Assembly (NCBI RefSeq): GCF_003149085.1
Contig: NZ_QGDT01000006.1
Span: 1-64,000, forward strand
From: Dyadobacter jejuensis
GTDB taxonomy: Bacteria; Bacteroidota; Bacteroidia; Cytophagales; Spirosomataceae
Length of the DNA stretch: 64,000 nucleotides
Reading direction: 5' to 3'
Shown here piece after piece: positions 1 to 9,080 of the stretch (positions are counted from its first letter, which is position 1; each line of letters opens with the position of its first letter). The translations under genes were made by a program, and so were the position numbers. The notes under the pieces were generated by a model that was not told the origin of the DNA, ran no database searches, and saw only the letters and a program-made list of their open reading frames with translations.

Positions 1-2258
1 ACCCCCGCTCCGGCACAATTGCCTTTATCGGGCCCAGCATCAGCCTTATAGGTATTCAAAATCACCTGGTCCGATTGCTGGCATCCATTGGCATCGGTAA
101 CTGTAAGGGTATAAATGGTATTTTCGGTACTACTTACAGATGGGTTGGCCGATGTAGCTCCCGTGCTCCAAAGGTACGTATAGGGACTTTTACCTCCCGT
201 TGCCGAGGGACTTCCACCCAAATTTTGAGACACCCCCGAGCAGGTCTGCATGATTCCTGTAACTCCCCCACCAGCATCTACAGTAGGAGCAGCGTTGGGC
301 CCTACCAGCACAGCGGCCACCTCGCTGGTACTGTACAGTTCCCCGCCACAACAGGCCCCACCCATGGTCAGCCTTCTAAAGTACTTTGCAACGGTAGTCG
401 GGAAGGGCGAATAATTTTTGTCTGTGGCCCCTACCAGATTCGTCCAAGGCCCACTGGGAGTATCGGCCACTTGCCACTGATAGTCCAAATTGAGCGGAGC
501 TTGATTAAAAGGGATACCCATATAATTGAACATCTGAGGGAAGTTACTGCCCGGTATCACCATTTCACCTCCTATTAACTGCTGTACCAATCCATTGGCG
601 CATACGGTTTGAGAGGCTGGAGACAAGGGATCAGCAACGGGAGCCGGCAAAGTAGGACATATTTTATATTTAATTGTCCCAGGGTTATAAATAATTCCAG
701 AAAAAGGCGCCGACGTTACATTATTACCAGAGAAATAACTTTGAAAATAAATAAAATTACCCTCTACATACAACTTTCTATAAAAGTTCTGAGCGGTAAA
801 TGAATCGGAATAACCATCCTCCTGAATAGAGGAGAAGCATAATTGTCCATTGGCATCAAACTTGGTAATGGCATAGCTTTCGGGATAACTATTGTTATAG
901 CTACTCCCATCGGTAGAGGGTGTATTAACGGTACATTTGAAACCCAAATAGACCTCTCCATTGGCCATTCCCATGGATGGATAGCCTTCATGCCCGGTCC
1001 CTCCAATGAGGGTGGAATAGGCAATTTGCCCCCCGGCGTCAATTTTGGTTAGAAAAACATCGTCCCCCCCAACGTAGGGGAGTCCATTCACCACCGGGTA
1101 ATTAGGCGACCTTGACTTACCCGTCACATACAATTCCCCATTATAAAGCTCGGCTCCATACATCTCTTCATTGCCGCTCCCCCCGATATATCTGGCAAAC
1201 TGCATAAACCCAGAGGGGCTGAATTTCATCACCACCACATCGTTGCCTCCCCCATGACTGGACCCCGTGGTGATGGGCACAGCGGTTGCTACAGAGGTTT
1301 TACCTACCAAGAATACACCAGAGGCATCGGCATATACACGTCCAGATATACCAATCCTAGAAATATATTTACTCCATAAAATTGCCCCTGTATTCGCATT
1401 TAGGGCCGTCACTACAGAAGTAGCCGCATTCGCTACGCTGGGATTATAAACACTCCCATCGGTTACAGGGTAATCAGACGACTTTGTCGAAGCAGTAAAA
1501 TAAATGACCCCATTAGCATATTCATAGTTGGGTCCGTCTTCATTATTGGCTCCGCCTATCAAAGTAGAATAGAGCAAGGCCCCTGTGCTCGAATAGCGAC
1601 GTACAAAAACATCACTAGATCCTTTATGGCTAGTACCGTCCGTAGTATAAAAATCTGAGGCTTCTGTTTGACCGGTCACAAGAACTTCATTGCCGATTGT
1701 TCGAATAGAACTAGTATATTCATAAAAACCAGTATCCCCATTTTCCCCGCCTATATAAGTCGCAAATTCGACAGCTCCGGTATGCTCATCCATAATTACA
1801 AAGCCGGATTTATAATTCCTAAGCTCATTGCTGGACCCATTCGTTACAGGCAAATCCTTAGAATTTGAGTTAAAGCTTACAAATACTTTTCCGTTAGCAA
1901 CATCTAATCCACTGGGCCTATCATCTCCTTCCCCCCCAAATAAGGTAAGAAATTGAGTGTCCCCATTTTCATCTATGACCCCAATAACGATGTCATAAGA
2001 CCCTTTATAGGAAACTCCATTGGTCACAGGAATGGATACGTCATAAGTAATTCCTCCAACTAAATAAGTTTTTCCTTGGATCACCTTGGAATAATAAAAC
2101 TCATAATGACCGTTGGCACTTTTAGACCCTAAAATTCGGGCCATATCTATCCGAACCTGTGCCTGGGCTACAGGCCTGAGGCCCAGACACAGAAAAAAGA
2201 GTAAGACCATGAAAGGCCATTTTTTGGCTTTTCGCCAGTTTGTGGTAGTGTGTTGCAT
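1..2258 (-). CDS. Large secreted beta-propeller (SBBP-type) / Ig-like surface protein, 3' end outside window
   Basis: The minus-strand frame is open from the ATG at 2258 to the window edge, so about 752 N-terminal residues are visible and the C-terminus is missing. Residues 1-35 form a signal peptide (hydrophobic FMVLLFFLCLGL, then VAQAQ). About six or seven repeats of roughly 60 residues follow, each with a core like 'YSTLIGG' and a 'YPVTNG' segment, the pattern of SBBP/beta-propeller repeats. After them come Ig/PKD-like stretches with paired cysteines and a 'TLTVTDANGC' motif, as in SprB-like adhesins of gliding Bacteroidota. I infer a cell-surface or secreted structural protein; a type IX sorting domain would be expected beyond base 1 but cannot be seen. 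Substrate or partner unknown. Confidence 0.8.
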   Translation of the reverse strand, partial: MQHTTTNWRKAKKWPFMVLLFFLCLGLRPVAQAQVRIDMARILGSKSANGHYEFYYSKVIQGKTYLVGGITYDVSIPVTNGVSYKGSYDIVIGVIDENGDTQFLTLFGGEGDDRPSGLDVANGKVFVSFNSNSKDLPVTNGSSNELRNYKSGFVIMDEHTGAVEFATYIGGENGDTGFYEYTSSIRTIGNEVLVTGQTEASDFYTTDGTSHKGSSDVFVRRYSSTGALLYSTLIGGANNEDGPNYEYANGVIYFTASTKSSDYPVTDGSVYNPSVANAATSVVTALNANTGAILWSKYISRIGISGRVYADASGVFLVGKTSVATAVPITTGSSHGGGNDVVVMKFSPSGFMQFARYIGGSGNEEMYGAELYNGELYVTGKSRSPNYPVVNGLPYVGGDDVFLTKIDAGGQIAYSTLIGGTGHEGYPSMGMANGEVYLGFKCTVNTPSTDGSSYNNSYPESYAITKFDANGQLCFSSIQEDGYSDSFTAQNFYRKLYVEGNFIYFQSYFSGNNVTSAPFSGIIYNPGTIKYKICPTLPAPVADPLSPASQTVCANGLVQQLIGGEMVIPGSNFPQMFNYMGIPFNQAPLNLDYQWQVADTPSGPWTNLVGATDKNYSPFPTTVAKYFRRLTMGGACCGGELYSTSEVAAVLVGPNAAPTVDAGGGVTGIMQTCSGVSQNLGGSPSATGGKSPYTYLWSTGATSANPSVSSTENTIYTLTVTDANGCQQSDQVILNTYKADAGPDKGNCAGAG

Positions 2259-3049
2259 CCGCTCTTAATTTAATGATTGATGAAATAATAGAATAAATTT
2301 TACTCGATAGAATATATTTCTATTGCTAGATTTTTACCACATTATATGATAACACTAGTCACATATATCTATACTTAAATATACTACTTATTAGATAATT
2401 GATTACATTTTTATCAAGACCTAAATACAACTTAATATGCCCAATTCAAGGAATTCTGCCAAAACAACTAAATCAAAAAGAATACAATAATCTCATAAAA
2501 TTTTAGGGGCTAAGATCTTTTAGTAAAAGTCCAAACCAAGCAAAGTACAATTTGCCGATCGAGAGTGTTAACTAGACTTTTTAAGCCAAAGAAGGAGAAA
2601 GGGTGATAAATTGGAGAATGAATAGGAGAATGACAGGCACTAAACGACCTAAGAAAATAATTACGACCAGGACTCTTACTTAAATAAATTCAATATGTAA
2701 ACTTAACCTATTATGGTATACTGGGGCTGATTTATAGTAAGGGAAGGGTAAAATTGAAGAGAATAGGAATCGTAGCTATAAATAGAATCTTATCAGAAAA
2801 AAATTGATATCTCCTTAATAACAAACCAAGGACAAACAGTTTTTATAAGAACTATTTCTAGCAAACAAAACTTCAACTAATGTCAACAAAACTTACACCA
2901 ATAGAACTTTAAATATTATACGATACAAAAAAAAACTATCTCTATTGCATGAAGATATAAACCTCTAGTTAAAAGAGAAAAATCTAGTCACCCCAGTCCA
3001 ATAACTGTACAAAAAGAGAACAATGTATAATGTTCTAAATAAACATATA
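2259..3049. other. AT-rich intergenic region without recognisable gene
   Basis: About 790 bases separate the start of the large surface protein from the end of ispD. The stretch is strongly AT-rich and all reading frames are broken by frequent stops. I see no tRNA-like fold, no repeat array and no strong hairpin-plus-T terminator. The part next to 2258 should hold the promoter of the surface protein. Confidence 0.5.
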
Positions 3050-3718
3050 CTACGGATTCAAATAAACTTTGGCCCATTCAAGATCTTCAGGAGTCGTAAT
3101 TTTGATATTTTGATAGGATCCTTCGATGAGATGAATGGTAAAACCAGCCTGTTCGAGTACGCTGGCACAGTCGGTAAATTGGGGTTGATACCCCATGGTG
3201 AAGGCATGCCGCATCCTTTCGAGATGAAATGTTTGCGGGGTTTGAACGAGGCGAAAAGCCGTTCGATCCAAGGCTTGATTGCCATCTGGATCCACGTGCC
3301 GAATAGAATCTTTGAGCGGGACGCTAGTCACGGCGCTGCCCTGAGACAGGGCTTCACGGAAACCCAGAGCAATAATTTGCGGATCGATAACGGGTCTTAC
3401 TCCATCATGAACCGTTACTAGCCCAGCAGTATCTGTAATGGAATTCAATCCGTTTTGGACCGAATGAAAGCGGGTATCTCCACCTTCAACAAGGGAATGT
3501 TCGATTATAAAACCATGGCTCAGGCAAAGGGATTTCCAATAAAGCATTTGGCTGGCAGGCAATACGACGATAATCTGCAGAGATGGCGAATAAGCCCTAA
3601 AGGCGCGTAAGGTATGCATGAGAATAGGCAAACCGTTGACCTCTATAAATTGCTTAGGTAGGTCGCTCTTCATACGGCTACCGCTACCTCCGGCTACTAT
3701 TATTGCAAACTCTTTCAT
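3050..3718 (-). CDS. ispD: 2-C-methyl-D-erythritol 4-phosphate cytidylyltransferase
   Basis: This 222-residue protein transfers CMP from CTP to MEP, the third step of the non-mevalonate isoprenoid pathway, in the cytosol. The N-terminus IIVAGGSGSRMKSDLPKQF is the nucleotide-binding signature of IspD/GT-A-like cytidylyltransferases. Further family motifs are VTVHDGVRPV and the late 'LVQTPQTF' segment. Length matches the family (220-240). I chose the ATG at 3718 because an upstream in-frame ATG at 3742 lies inside a hairpin and adds eight residues unlike the family. It lies downstream of queA on the same strand (84 bp gap) and may be co-transcribed. The product feeds UppS, encoded at 44633-45385. 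Confidence 0.95.
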   Translation of the reverse strand: MKEFAIIVAGGSGSRMKSDLPKQFIEVNGLPILMHTLRAFRAYSPSLQIIVVLPASQMLYWKSLCLSHGFIIEHSLVEGGDTRFHSVQNGLNSITDTAGLVTVHDGVRPVIDPQIIALGFREALSQGSAVTSVPLKDSIRHVDPDGNQALDRTAFRLVQTPQTFHLERMRHAFTMGYQPQFTDCASVLEQAGFTIHLIEGSYQNIKITTPEDLEWAKVYLNP

Positions 3719-3733
3719 AATCGGACCATAAGG

Positions 3734-3784
3734 AAGGGTCATTTAAGAGTCGGCACCTGGCCTATACCTACTTAAATGACCCTT
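3734..3784. repeat. Perfect 14-bp inverted repeat in the queA-ispD gap
   Basis: AAGGGTCATTTAAG at 3734-3747 is exactly complementary to CTTAAATGACCCTT at 3771-3784, with a 23-base loop. It lies just upstream of the chosen ispD start and downstream of the queA stop. No T-run follows on either strand, so it is not a classical terminator; it may be a processing or attenuation hairpin. Confidence 0.7.
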
Positions 3785-3802
3785 ATGCAAACAAAGGAAT
3801 AC

Positions 3803-4852
3803 TTATATGATTAACATAGCGTCCCCATAGGTAAAGAATTTATATTTCTCTTTGATCGCTAATTCATAGGCTTTCATCACCAAATCGTACCCTCCGAAGG
3901 CACAGGCCGACATCAATAGGATAGATTCTGGCAGCTGGAAATTGGAGATCATAGCATTGGCAATTTTGAAATCGTAGGGAGGAAACACGAAACGATCGGT
4001 CCATCCTTCTACCTCTTTCAAATGCCCACTAGCCGACACCGACGACTCAATGGCTTTCAAGGAGGTGGTACCTACGGCACACACCCGCTTTCCTTGGTCG
4101 ATGGCCTTATTGACGATCGCGGCACTCTCTGGGGATATCCTATAATTTTCTGAGTCTGTTTTATGCTTGGTCAAGTCCTCAACATCTACATTACGGAAGG
4201 TTCCTAATCCAACATGCAAAGTAACGGGAGCAAATCCTACTCCTTTTATTTCCAAACGCTTCATCATAGCTTTGGTGAAGTGCATACCAGCTGTTGGAGC
4301 CGCAACGGCACCCGTATGCTCGGCAAAAATGGTCTGGAATCGTTCCCGGTCGGCAGTTTCTACCTTCCTTCTGGAGATAATCTCAGGTGGCAGGGGCGTC
4401 TCACCCAGTTCGTCGACCAGCTTCATAAAGGCGTCGTTGTCGCCATCGTACAAAAATCGTATCGTACGACCTCTGGAAGTGGTGTTGTCGATTACCTCGG
4501 CTACCAAATCGCTATCCCCAAAGTACAGCTTATTGCCTACCCTGATTTTACGTGCCGGATCCACCAGTACATCCCAAAGGCGCATTTCTCTGTTGAGCTC
4601 TCTCAACAGAAACACCTCGATTTTGGCACCCGTCTTCTCTTTTTGGCCAAACAACCTTGCCGGAAAGACTTTAGTATCGTTAATGGCCATGACGTCGCCG
4701 TCATCAAAATAATTGATTAAATCTGCGAAAGTTTTATGCTCTATCTCTCCTGTTTTGCGGTGTACCACCATCAAGCGTGACTCACCACGGTCGGCAGGGT
4801 GCAAGGCAATTAAACTTTGTGGGAGATCAAATTTAAATTCGGATAGCTTCAT
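3803..4852 (-). CDS. queA: S-adenosylmethionine:tRNA ribosyltransferase-isomerase
   Basis: This 349-residue enzyme moves the ribosyl group of SAM onto preQ1 in tRNA, giving epoxyqueuosine at wobble position 34. The protein starts [20 protein letters not shown], the canonical QueA N-terminus, and contains the family stretches [25 protein letters not shown] and [11 protein letters not shown]. Length is normal. The ATG at 4852 is preferred over 4903 because the 17 upstream residues match nothing in the family. No other queuosine gene is nearby. ispD follows on the same strand. The call is secure. Confidence 0.97.
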   Translation of the reverse strand: MKLSEFKFDLPQSLIALHPADRGESRLMVVHRKTGEIEHKTFADLINYFDDGDVMAINDTKVFPARLFGQKEKTGAKIEVFLLRELNREMRLWDVLVDPARKIRVGNKLYFGDSDLVAEVIDNTTSRGRTIRFLYDGDNDAFMKLVDELGETPLPPEIISRRKVETADRERFQTIFAEHTGAVAAPTAGMHFTKAMMKRLEIKGVGFAPVTLHVGLGTFRNVDVEDLTKHKTDSENYRISPESAAIVNKAIDQGKRVCAVGTTSLKAIESSVSASGHLKEVEGWTDRFVFPPYDFKIANAMISNFQLPESILLMSACAFGGYDLVMKAYELAIKEKYKFFTYGDAMLII

Positions 4853-5066
4853 AGCTGGTTTTTCAGAGTGTATTGTTATATGTCGGCCTGGAGCCTCTTG
4901 CATTCACTAAAAATCTGCAACGGCCTCTATTCTTAATAAGCGCAAAACCGTGGCTCTTTACTGTCTTAGTGCGCTTTATGAAAAATTTGTCACTTCCCTT
5001 CAGCACTAAAATTAAGACCGCAAAAGTACCTATTTATTCCCAAATATACTAGCACTTTTTATGTCG

Positions 5067-6569
5067 CTAGGGATTCCGGCGCTGCTGTTTCCATTTTGAA
5101 ACTTTATTTTCATTCCCCCCATTTGCAGGCAAGTGTTCGGCATCCACCGATTTTTTGAGTTGTTGGGTCATAAGCACCGCAACGACCCGCTGATCCTGAG
5201 TCGATTGCCCCGACAACAGGTCGGGTGTAAAGTGCTGCTGGACAAAATTAGTATCGAAGCTAGCATCTAAAAAGACAGGGTGTTGACAAACAAACCGACA
5301 AAAATCTAGGGTAGTTTGAACGCCGAGGATTACAAATTCCTCTATCGCCCTAGTCATTTTGGCAATGGCTTCCGGTCGATCCTGCCCATAAGTGATGAGT
5401 TTGGCCAGCAGAGGGTCATAATAAATGGGGATTGTCATACCTGATTCGACGCCATCGTCGACGCGCACTCCATTCCCTAAAGGAGGTGAATAGGCCCGTA
5501 ATTGACCAACATCGGGGAGAAAATTGTTTCGGGCGTCCTCAGCATATACCCGACACTCTATGGCGTGGCCTCGTATCCCTATTTCCGATTGCTCGAAAGG
5601 AAGGCGCCTCCCTTCGGCGATATAGATCATCTGTTTCACCAGGTCAATCCCGGTAATAAGCTCGGTAACAGGATGCTCCACTTGCAGTCTGGTGTTCATT
5701 TCTAAGAAATAGAACCGTTTGTCCTCGTCCAGGATAAACTCCACAGTACCGGCCCCATAATATCCACAGGACCTTGCCACGTCGATTGCACAACGGCCCA
5801 TGGCGGCCCTAGTGGCGTCATCGATAGACACCGACGGCGCCTCTTCCATGACCTTTTGGTGCCTCCTTTGTATGGAGCACTCCCTATCGAAAAGGTGTAC
5901 GATCTTCCCATGTTGGTCGCCTAACACCTGTATTTCAATATGCTTGGGAGAGGTTATGTACTTCTCAATAAAAACGGAGCCATCGCCAAAAGCCGCTTCA
6001 GCCTCACTGACGGCCCGGTCCATCTGGTGATCAAAATCGGCCTCGGAGTCGACAATGCGCATACCCTTACCCCCGCCCCCAGCACTAGCCTTTATCAGAA
6101 TTGGATACCCAATAGTGGCGGCTACTTGCTTGGCCACCGTACGGTCGGTAATAGCCTCTGCAGTTCCCGGCACCATGGGTATATCATAAGCTGCGGCGGC
6201 CGTCTTGGCGGCGAGCTTACTACCCATCGTTTCGATGGCCTCCGAGGAGGGACCAATAAATATCAACCCCTCCGACCTCACCCGTCGGGCAAACCCTGCG
6301 TTTTCGGAAAGAAAGCCATAGCCAGGGTGAATGGCATCGACCCCCAGCTCTTTGCTTATTTCTATCAATTTGTTTTGGTCCAAATAGGATTGACTTGCCT
6401 CCGGCGGCCCTAGGCACACGGCCTGGTCGGCGAAGCGTACATGGGGGGACGTACGGTCGGCCTCACTAAACACCGCTACCGTGGCGATGTCCATTTCTTT
6501 GGCCGTTCGTAAGATTCTCATGGCAATTTCACCCCGATTGGCCACAAGAATTTTTTTTATTTCTTTCAT
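5067..6569 (-). CDS. accC: Biotin carboxylase subunit of acyl-CoA carboxylase
   Basis: This 500-residue protein is the ATP-dependent carboxylase that charges biotin on a carrier protein, the first half-reaction of acetyl-CoA or propionyl-CoA carboxylase. It starts MKEIKKILVANRGEIAMRI, then has HPGYGFLSEN, the ATP-grasp glycine loop KASAGGGGKGMR and the active-site stretch EMNTRLQVEHPVTE. The three domains (N-terminal about 1-115, ATP-grasp 115-320, C-terminal 335-445) are complete; about 55 polar residues follow. The ATG at 6569 fits the family; the frame extends 20 codons upstream without similarity. No biotin carrier or carboxyltransferase gene lies beside it, so the acyl substrate (acetyl or propionyl) cannot be told from context. 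Confidence 0.93.
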   Translation of the reverse strand: MKEIKKILVANRGEIAMRILRTAKEMDIATVAVFSEADRTSPHVRFADQAVCLGPPEASQSYLDQNKLIEISKELGVDAIHPGYGFLSENAGFARRVRSEGLIFIGPSSEAIETMGSKLAAKTAAAAYDIPMVPGTAEAITDRTVAKQVAATIGYPILIKASAGGGGKGMRIVDSEADFDHQMDRAVSEAEAAFGDGSVFIEKYITSPKHIEIQVLGDQHGKIVHLFDRECSIQRRHQKVMEEAPSVSIDDATRAAMGRCAIDVARSCGYYGAGTVEFILDEDKRFYFLEMNTRLQVEHPVTELITGIDLVKQMIYIAEGRRLPFEQSEIGIRGHAIECRVYAEDARNNFLPDVGQLRAYSPPLGNGVRVDDGVESGMTIPIYYDPLLAKLITYGQDRPEAIAKMTRAIEEFVILGVQTTLDFCRFVCQHPVFLDASFDTNFVQQHFTPDLLSGQSTQDQRVVAVLMTQQLKKSVDAEHLPANGGNENKVSKWKQQRRNP

Positions 6570-6695
6570 GCGCTTTCTTGCTAAAAGGTCGAATGCACTA
6601 AATAAATGCATGTATTGTAAATGTAACACATTATTATTTCCTTAACTTACAAGTTCCTGTAGTATAGGATGGTATTATTCTTTACCATTTTTTTT

Positions 6696-6703
6696 TAAAT
6701 TTG
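6696..6703 (+). promoter_or_regulatory. Candidate Bacteroidota -7 element of the oxoamine synthase gene
   Basis: TAAATTTG matches the TAnnTTTG -7 consensus of the Bacteroidota primary sigma factor. It lies 50 bases upstream of the start at 6754. No good -33 TTTG is found at the expected distance, so support is partial. Confidence 0.4.
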
Positions 6704-6753
6704 CATTTATCTAACATATGTAATATTTAATTACCCACATAAATAAGACGAAA

Positions 6754-8016
6754 GTGGATATTTTTGAGAAACTACACAATAACTCAGGCCCCATAGGCAC
6801 CCCAGCTAAAATGCTGAATAGTCACCATTACTTTTCTTTCCCTATGCTGGAAGGCGACTTGGGCCCCAAAATGAAATTTATGGGCCGCGAGGTGCTTAAC
6901 TGGAGCCTTAATAATTACTTAGGCCTAGCCAATCATCCTGAAGTAAGAAAAGCGGACGCCGATGCTGCAGCAAAATGGGGACTAGCCTACCCGATGGGAG
7001 CCCGGATGATGTCGGGAAACTCTACTTTACATGAGCATTTCGAAAAAGAACTCGCCACTTTCGTAGGGAAGAAAGACGCTTTCTTGCTGAACTACGGCTA
7101 CCAGGGAGTGATGTCGGCGATTGAGTGCCTATGCGACCACCGCGATGTAATCGTATACGACGCCGAATCGCATGCTTGCCTAATCGACGGTATCCGTCTG
7201 CACAAAGCCAAAATGGGAACTTACTATAAGTTCAACCATAATGACATGGAGAGTCTCGAAAAAAACCTTAAAAGAGCCACCAAAATGGCCAACGAAAAGG
7301 GAGGCGGCGTGTTGGTGATCACCGAGGGTGTATTTGGAATGTCGGGTAAGGTAGGTGACTTAAAAGCCATCGTAGCCCTTAAAGAGAAATACGAATTCCG
7401 CCTTTTGGTCGACGACGCACACGGCTTTGGAACCATGGGTGAAACGGGTGCTGGAGTGGGCGAAATGTTAGGCGTTCAGAAAGATGTAGATCTTTACTTC
7501 TCGACCTTCGCCAAGTCTATGGCCGCTATCGGAGCATTTATTGCCTCCGACGACCCCGAGATTATCATGTATTTGAAGTACAATATGCGTTCGCAAACCT
7601 ACGCGAAAGCCTTACCAATGCCTTATGTAGAAGGTGGCCTAAAGCGGTTAGAAATGATCAAGACGATGCCCGAGTTGCGCAGCAAACTCTGGGAGAACGT
7701 ACGCGCTATGCAGAACGGACTCCGTGCCCGGGGCTTCAACATAGGAGAAACCGAATCGCCGGTGACCCCCGTATTCCTACATAGCGAGGGGGGAGTACCA
7801 GAGGTAACTCGCATGGTTCGCGACTTGAGAGAGAACATGGGCGTATTCTGCTCTATTGTAGTATATCCAGTGGTACCAAAAGGACAGATCATGCTTCGTA
7901 TTATTCCTACTTCTGCGCATACCCTCGAAGAGGTAGAGTATACCCTCAATGCCTTTACAACCTTAGCCGACAAGCTCAAAAATCGAGTTTATCAGCTGGA
8001 AGAGGTGAGTGAATAA
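6754..8016 (+). CDS. PLP-dependent alpha-oxoamine synthase (serine palmitoyltransferase / cysteate acyltransferase type)
   Basis: This 420-residue fold-type I PLP enzyme joins an amino acid to an acyl thioester with loss of CO2. Family features seen: NWSLNNYLGLANHPEV near the N-terminus, the SGNSTLHEHFEKELA stretch, the histidine of YDAESHACLIDG, the cofactor-binding DDAHGFGTMGETG, and the probable PLP lysine in TFAKSMAAIGAF. In Bacteroidota such proteins start sphingolipid synthesis (serine + acyl-CoA) or sulfonolipid synthesis (cysteate + acyl donor); the sequence alone does not let me choose. KBL- or BioF-like activity is less likely. The start is GTG at 6754, with no nearer in-frame ATG before conserved sequence. 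It is monocistronic, closed by a strong terminator. Confidence 0.85.
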   Translation: MDIFEKLHNNSGPIGTPAKMLNSHHYFSFPMLEGDLGPKMKFMGREVLNWSLNNYLGLANHPEVRKADADAAAKWGLAYPMGARMMSGNSTLHEHFEKELATFVGKKDAFLLNYGYQGVMSAIECLCDHRDVIVYDAESHACLIDGIRLHKAKMGTYYKFNHNDMESLEKNLKRATKMANEKGGGVLVITEGVFGMSGKVGDLKAIVALKEKYEFRLLVDDAHGFGTMGETGAGVGEMLGVQKDVDLYFSTFAKSMAAIGAFIASDDPEIIMYLKYNMRSQTYAKALPMPYVEGGLKRLEMIKTMPELRSKLWENVRAMQNGLRARGFNIGETESPVTPVFLHSEGGVPEVTRMVRDLRENMGVFCSIVVYPVVPKGQIMLRIIPTSAHTLEEVEYTLNAFTTLADKLKNRVYQLEEVSE

Positions 8017-8045
8017 CAAAAAGCATAAAACAGTAAATTTGCCCC

Positions 8046-8080
8046 AAAAAGGCCCTTTTTAGAAAAAGGGCCTTTTTTAT
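8046..8080 (+). terminator. Rho-independent terminator after the oxoamine synthase gene
   Basis: AAAAAGGCCCTTTTT at 8046-8060 pairs perfectly with 8063-8077 and ends in a run of T. It closes the plus-strand transcript 30 bases past the stop codon. Confidence 0.85.
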
Positions 8081-8280
8081 TGGAATTTAAAGCAACTTTT
8101 TAATATATACTTAAATAACTGATTATCAATCCATTATATAAACTACTGATAGTCAATTGCATTATACACTTGTTTTTTTTTATTATTTGAGTTGCGTTAA
8201 AGTTTTTAATTACTAAATTTCGGTCAAAACAGGCCGTATAGGCCAATTAAGGCATAATTTAACTATAAAACCAAACCATC

Positions 8281-8460
8281 ATGACACGATTTGAGGAAGT
8301 TAAAAATTTGATTTTATCTCTGGAAGGTGATTTCGATAAATTCTACAGCAAAGAGAACCAAGCCGCTGGAACGCGTGTTCGTAAAGGCATGCAGGATCTT
8401 AAGACCCTGGCACAAGACATCCGTACCGAAGTTCAAAATAAGAAAAACGCTGCAGAATAA
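8281..8460 (+). CDS. Small histone H1-like DNA-binding protein
   Basis: A 59-residue ORF with ATG at 8281 and TAA at 8458. The translation begins MTRFEEVKNLILSLEGDFDK, followed by FYSKENQAAGTRVRKGMQDL and a Lys-rich end. This is the pattern of the short 'histone H1-like' (Hc1-related) proteins widespread in Bacteroidota: one helical domain with an acidic first half and a basic second half. The likely role is nucleoid binding, by family inference. It stands alone between two terminators, with a 200-base AT-rich leader. It is easily missed because of its size, but codon use and the conserved GTRVRKGMQ segment make it convincing. Confidence 0.85.
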   Translation: MTRFEEVKNLILSLEGDFDKFYSKENQAAGTRVRKGMQDLKTLAQDIRTEVQNKKNAAE

Positions 8461-8483
8461 TATTTAAAGCACACGACAACACT

Positions 8484-8520
8484 GAGCCCGACTCCTACGA
8501 GCCGGGCTTTATTTTTTTTT
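8484..8520 (+). terminator. Terminator after the histone H1-like gene
   Basis: AGCCCG at 8485-8490 pairs with CGGGCT at 8503-8508, followed by TTATTTTTTTTT. The T-run abuts the stop codon of the convergent MaoC gene. Confidence 0.85.
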
Positions 8521-8929
8521 AAAACTTCTCCTTATTAATCATCGTGGCCACGCCACGCGTTACTACCTTCTTAGTTTCGGCATCTTTGATTTCGGTGGTT
8601 ATCTCAGCGACATGTTTATCGGGGTTGAGCGTCTTAATGGTAAAGACGGCGACATAGTCGGTATCTACAAACATGGGACGAAGGAAATCCAAAGTTTGAT
8701 TGAGGTAAATAGATCCGTGACCAGGATACTGGGTGCCCAGAATTTTGGTAAATACGGTAGCACCTAGCATTCCATGAATGATGGGGCGTTTGAATAGGGT
8801 CGTAGCCGCATATTCCGCATCTAAATGCAGCGGATTATCGTCGCCAGTCAGTTCGGCGAAACGAACTACTTGTTCCTGGGTAAAACGGAAAGAATGCTCG
8901 AAGGATGCCCCAATCTCTGCTTTTATCAT
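8519..8929 (-). CDS. MaoC-family (R)-specific enoyl-CoA hydratase-like protein
   Basis: A 136-residue single hot-dog domain protein. The hydratase 2 motif is clear: the catalytic Asp and His lie in TGDDNPLHLDAEYA, followed by the segment RPIIHGMLGATVF. Such enzymes hydrate trans-2-enoyl-CoA to (R)-3-hydroxyacyl-CoA (PhaJ-like) or act on related acyl thioesters. Length equals that of PhaJ. No PHA synthase is nearby, so a role in lipid metabolism is inferred only from the family. The gene is convergent with the histone H1-like gene and lies downstream of hpf, separated from it by a terminator, so it probably has its own promoter in 8930-9027. Confidence 0.88.
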   Translation of the reverse strand: MIKAEIGASFEHSFRFTQEQVVRFAELTGDDNPLHLDAEYAATTLFKRPIIHGMLGATVFTKILGTQYPGHGSIYLNQTLDFLRPMFVDTDYVAVFTIKTLNPDKHVAEITTEIKDAETKKVVTRGVATMINKEKF

Positions 8930-9027
8930 TTTATATTCCTGTTATTGGTGATGAGAAGTAAAATAGTGAAGTTACAACATTTGCGCTTTCAAACAAGGTA
9001 TTTTGGGTAGGTCACCCCTCTGCGGGC

Positions 9028-9056
9028 AAAAAAAGAGCCGCTATCCCTAGCGGCTC
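9028..9056 (-). terminator. Terminator of the hpf transcript
   Basis: GAGCCGCTA at 9035-9043 pairs with TAGCGGCTC at 9048-9056. On the minus strand the hairpin is followed by seven U (A7 at 9028-9034 on the plus strand). It lies 25 bases past the hpf stop. Confidence 0.85.
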
Positions 9057-9080
9057 AGAAAAAATGATTTATACGAACTT

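Noticed and set aside
75..1042. Open frames on the plus strand (75-578, 609-803, 843-1052) within the surface protein region
   Set aside because: They are antisense to the continuous minus-strand reading frame with repeat structure; their translations look random.
4167..4720. Long plus-strand frames inside queA
   Set aside because: Shadow frames of a strongly conserved gene; no independent features.
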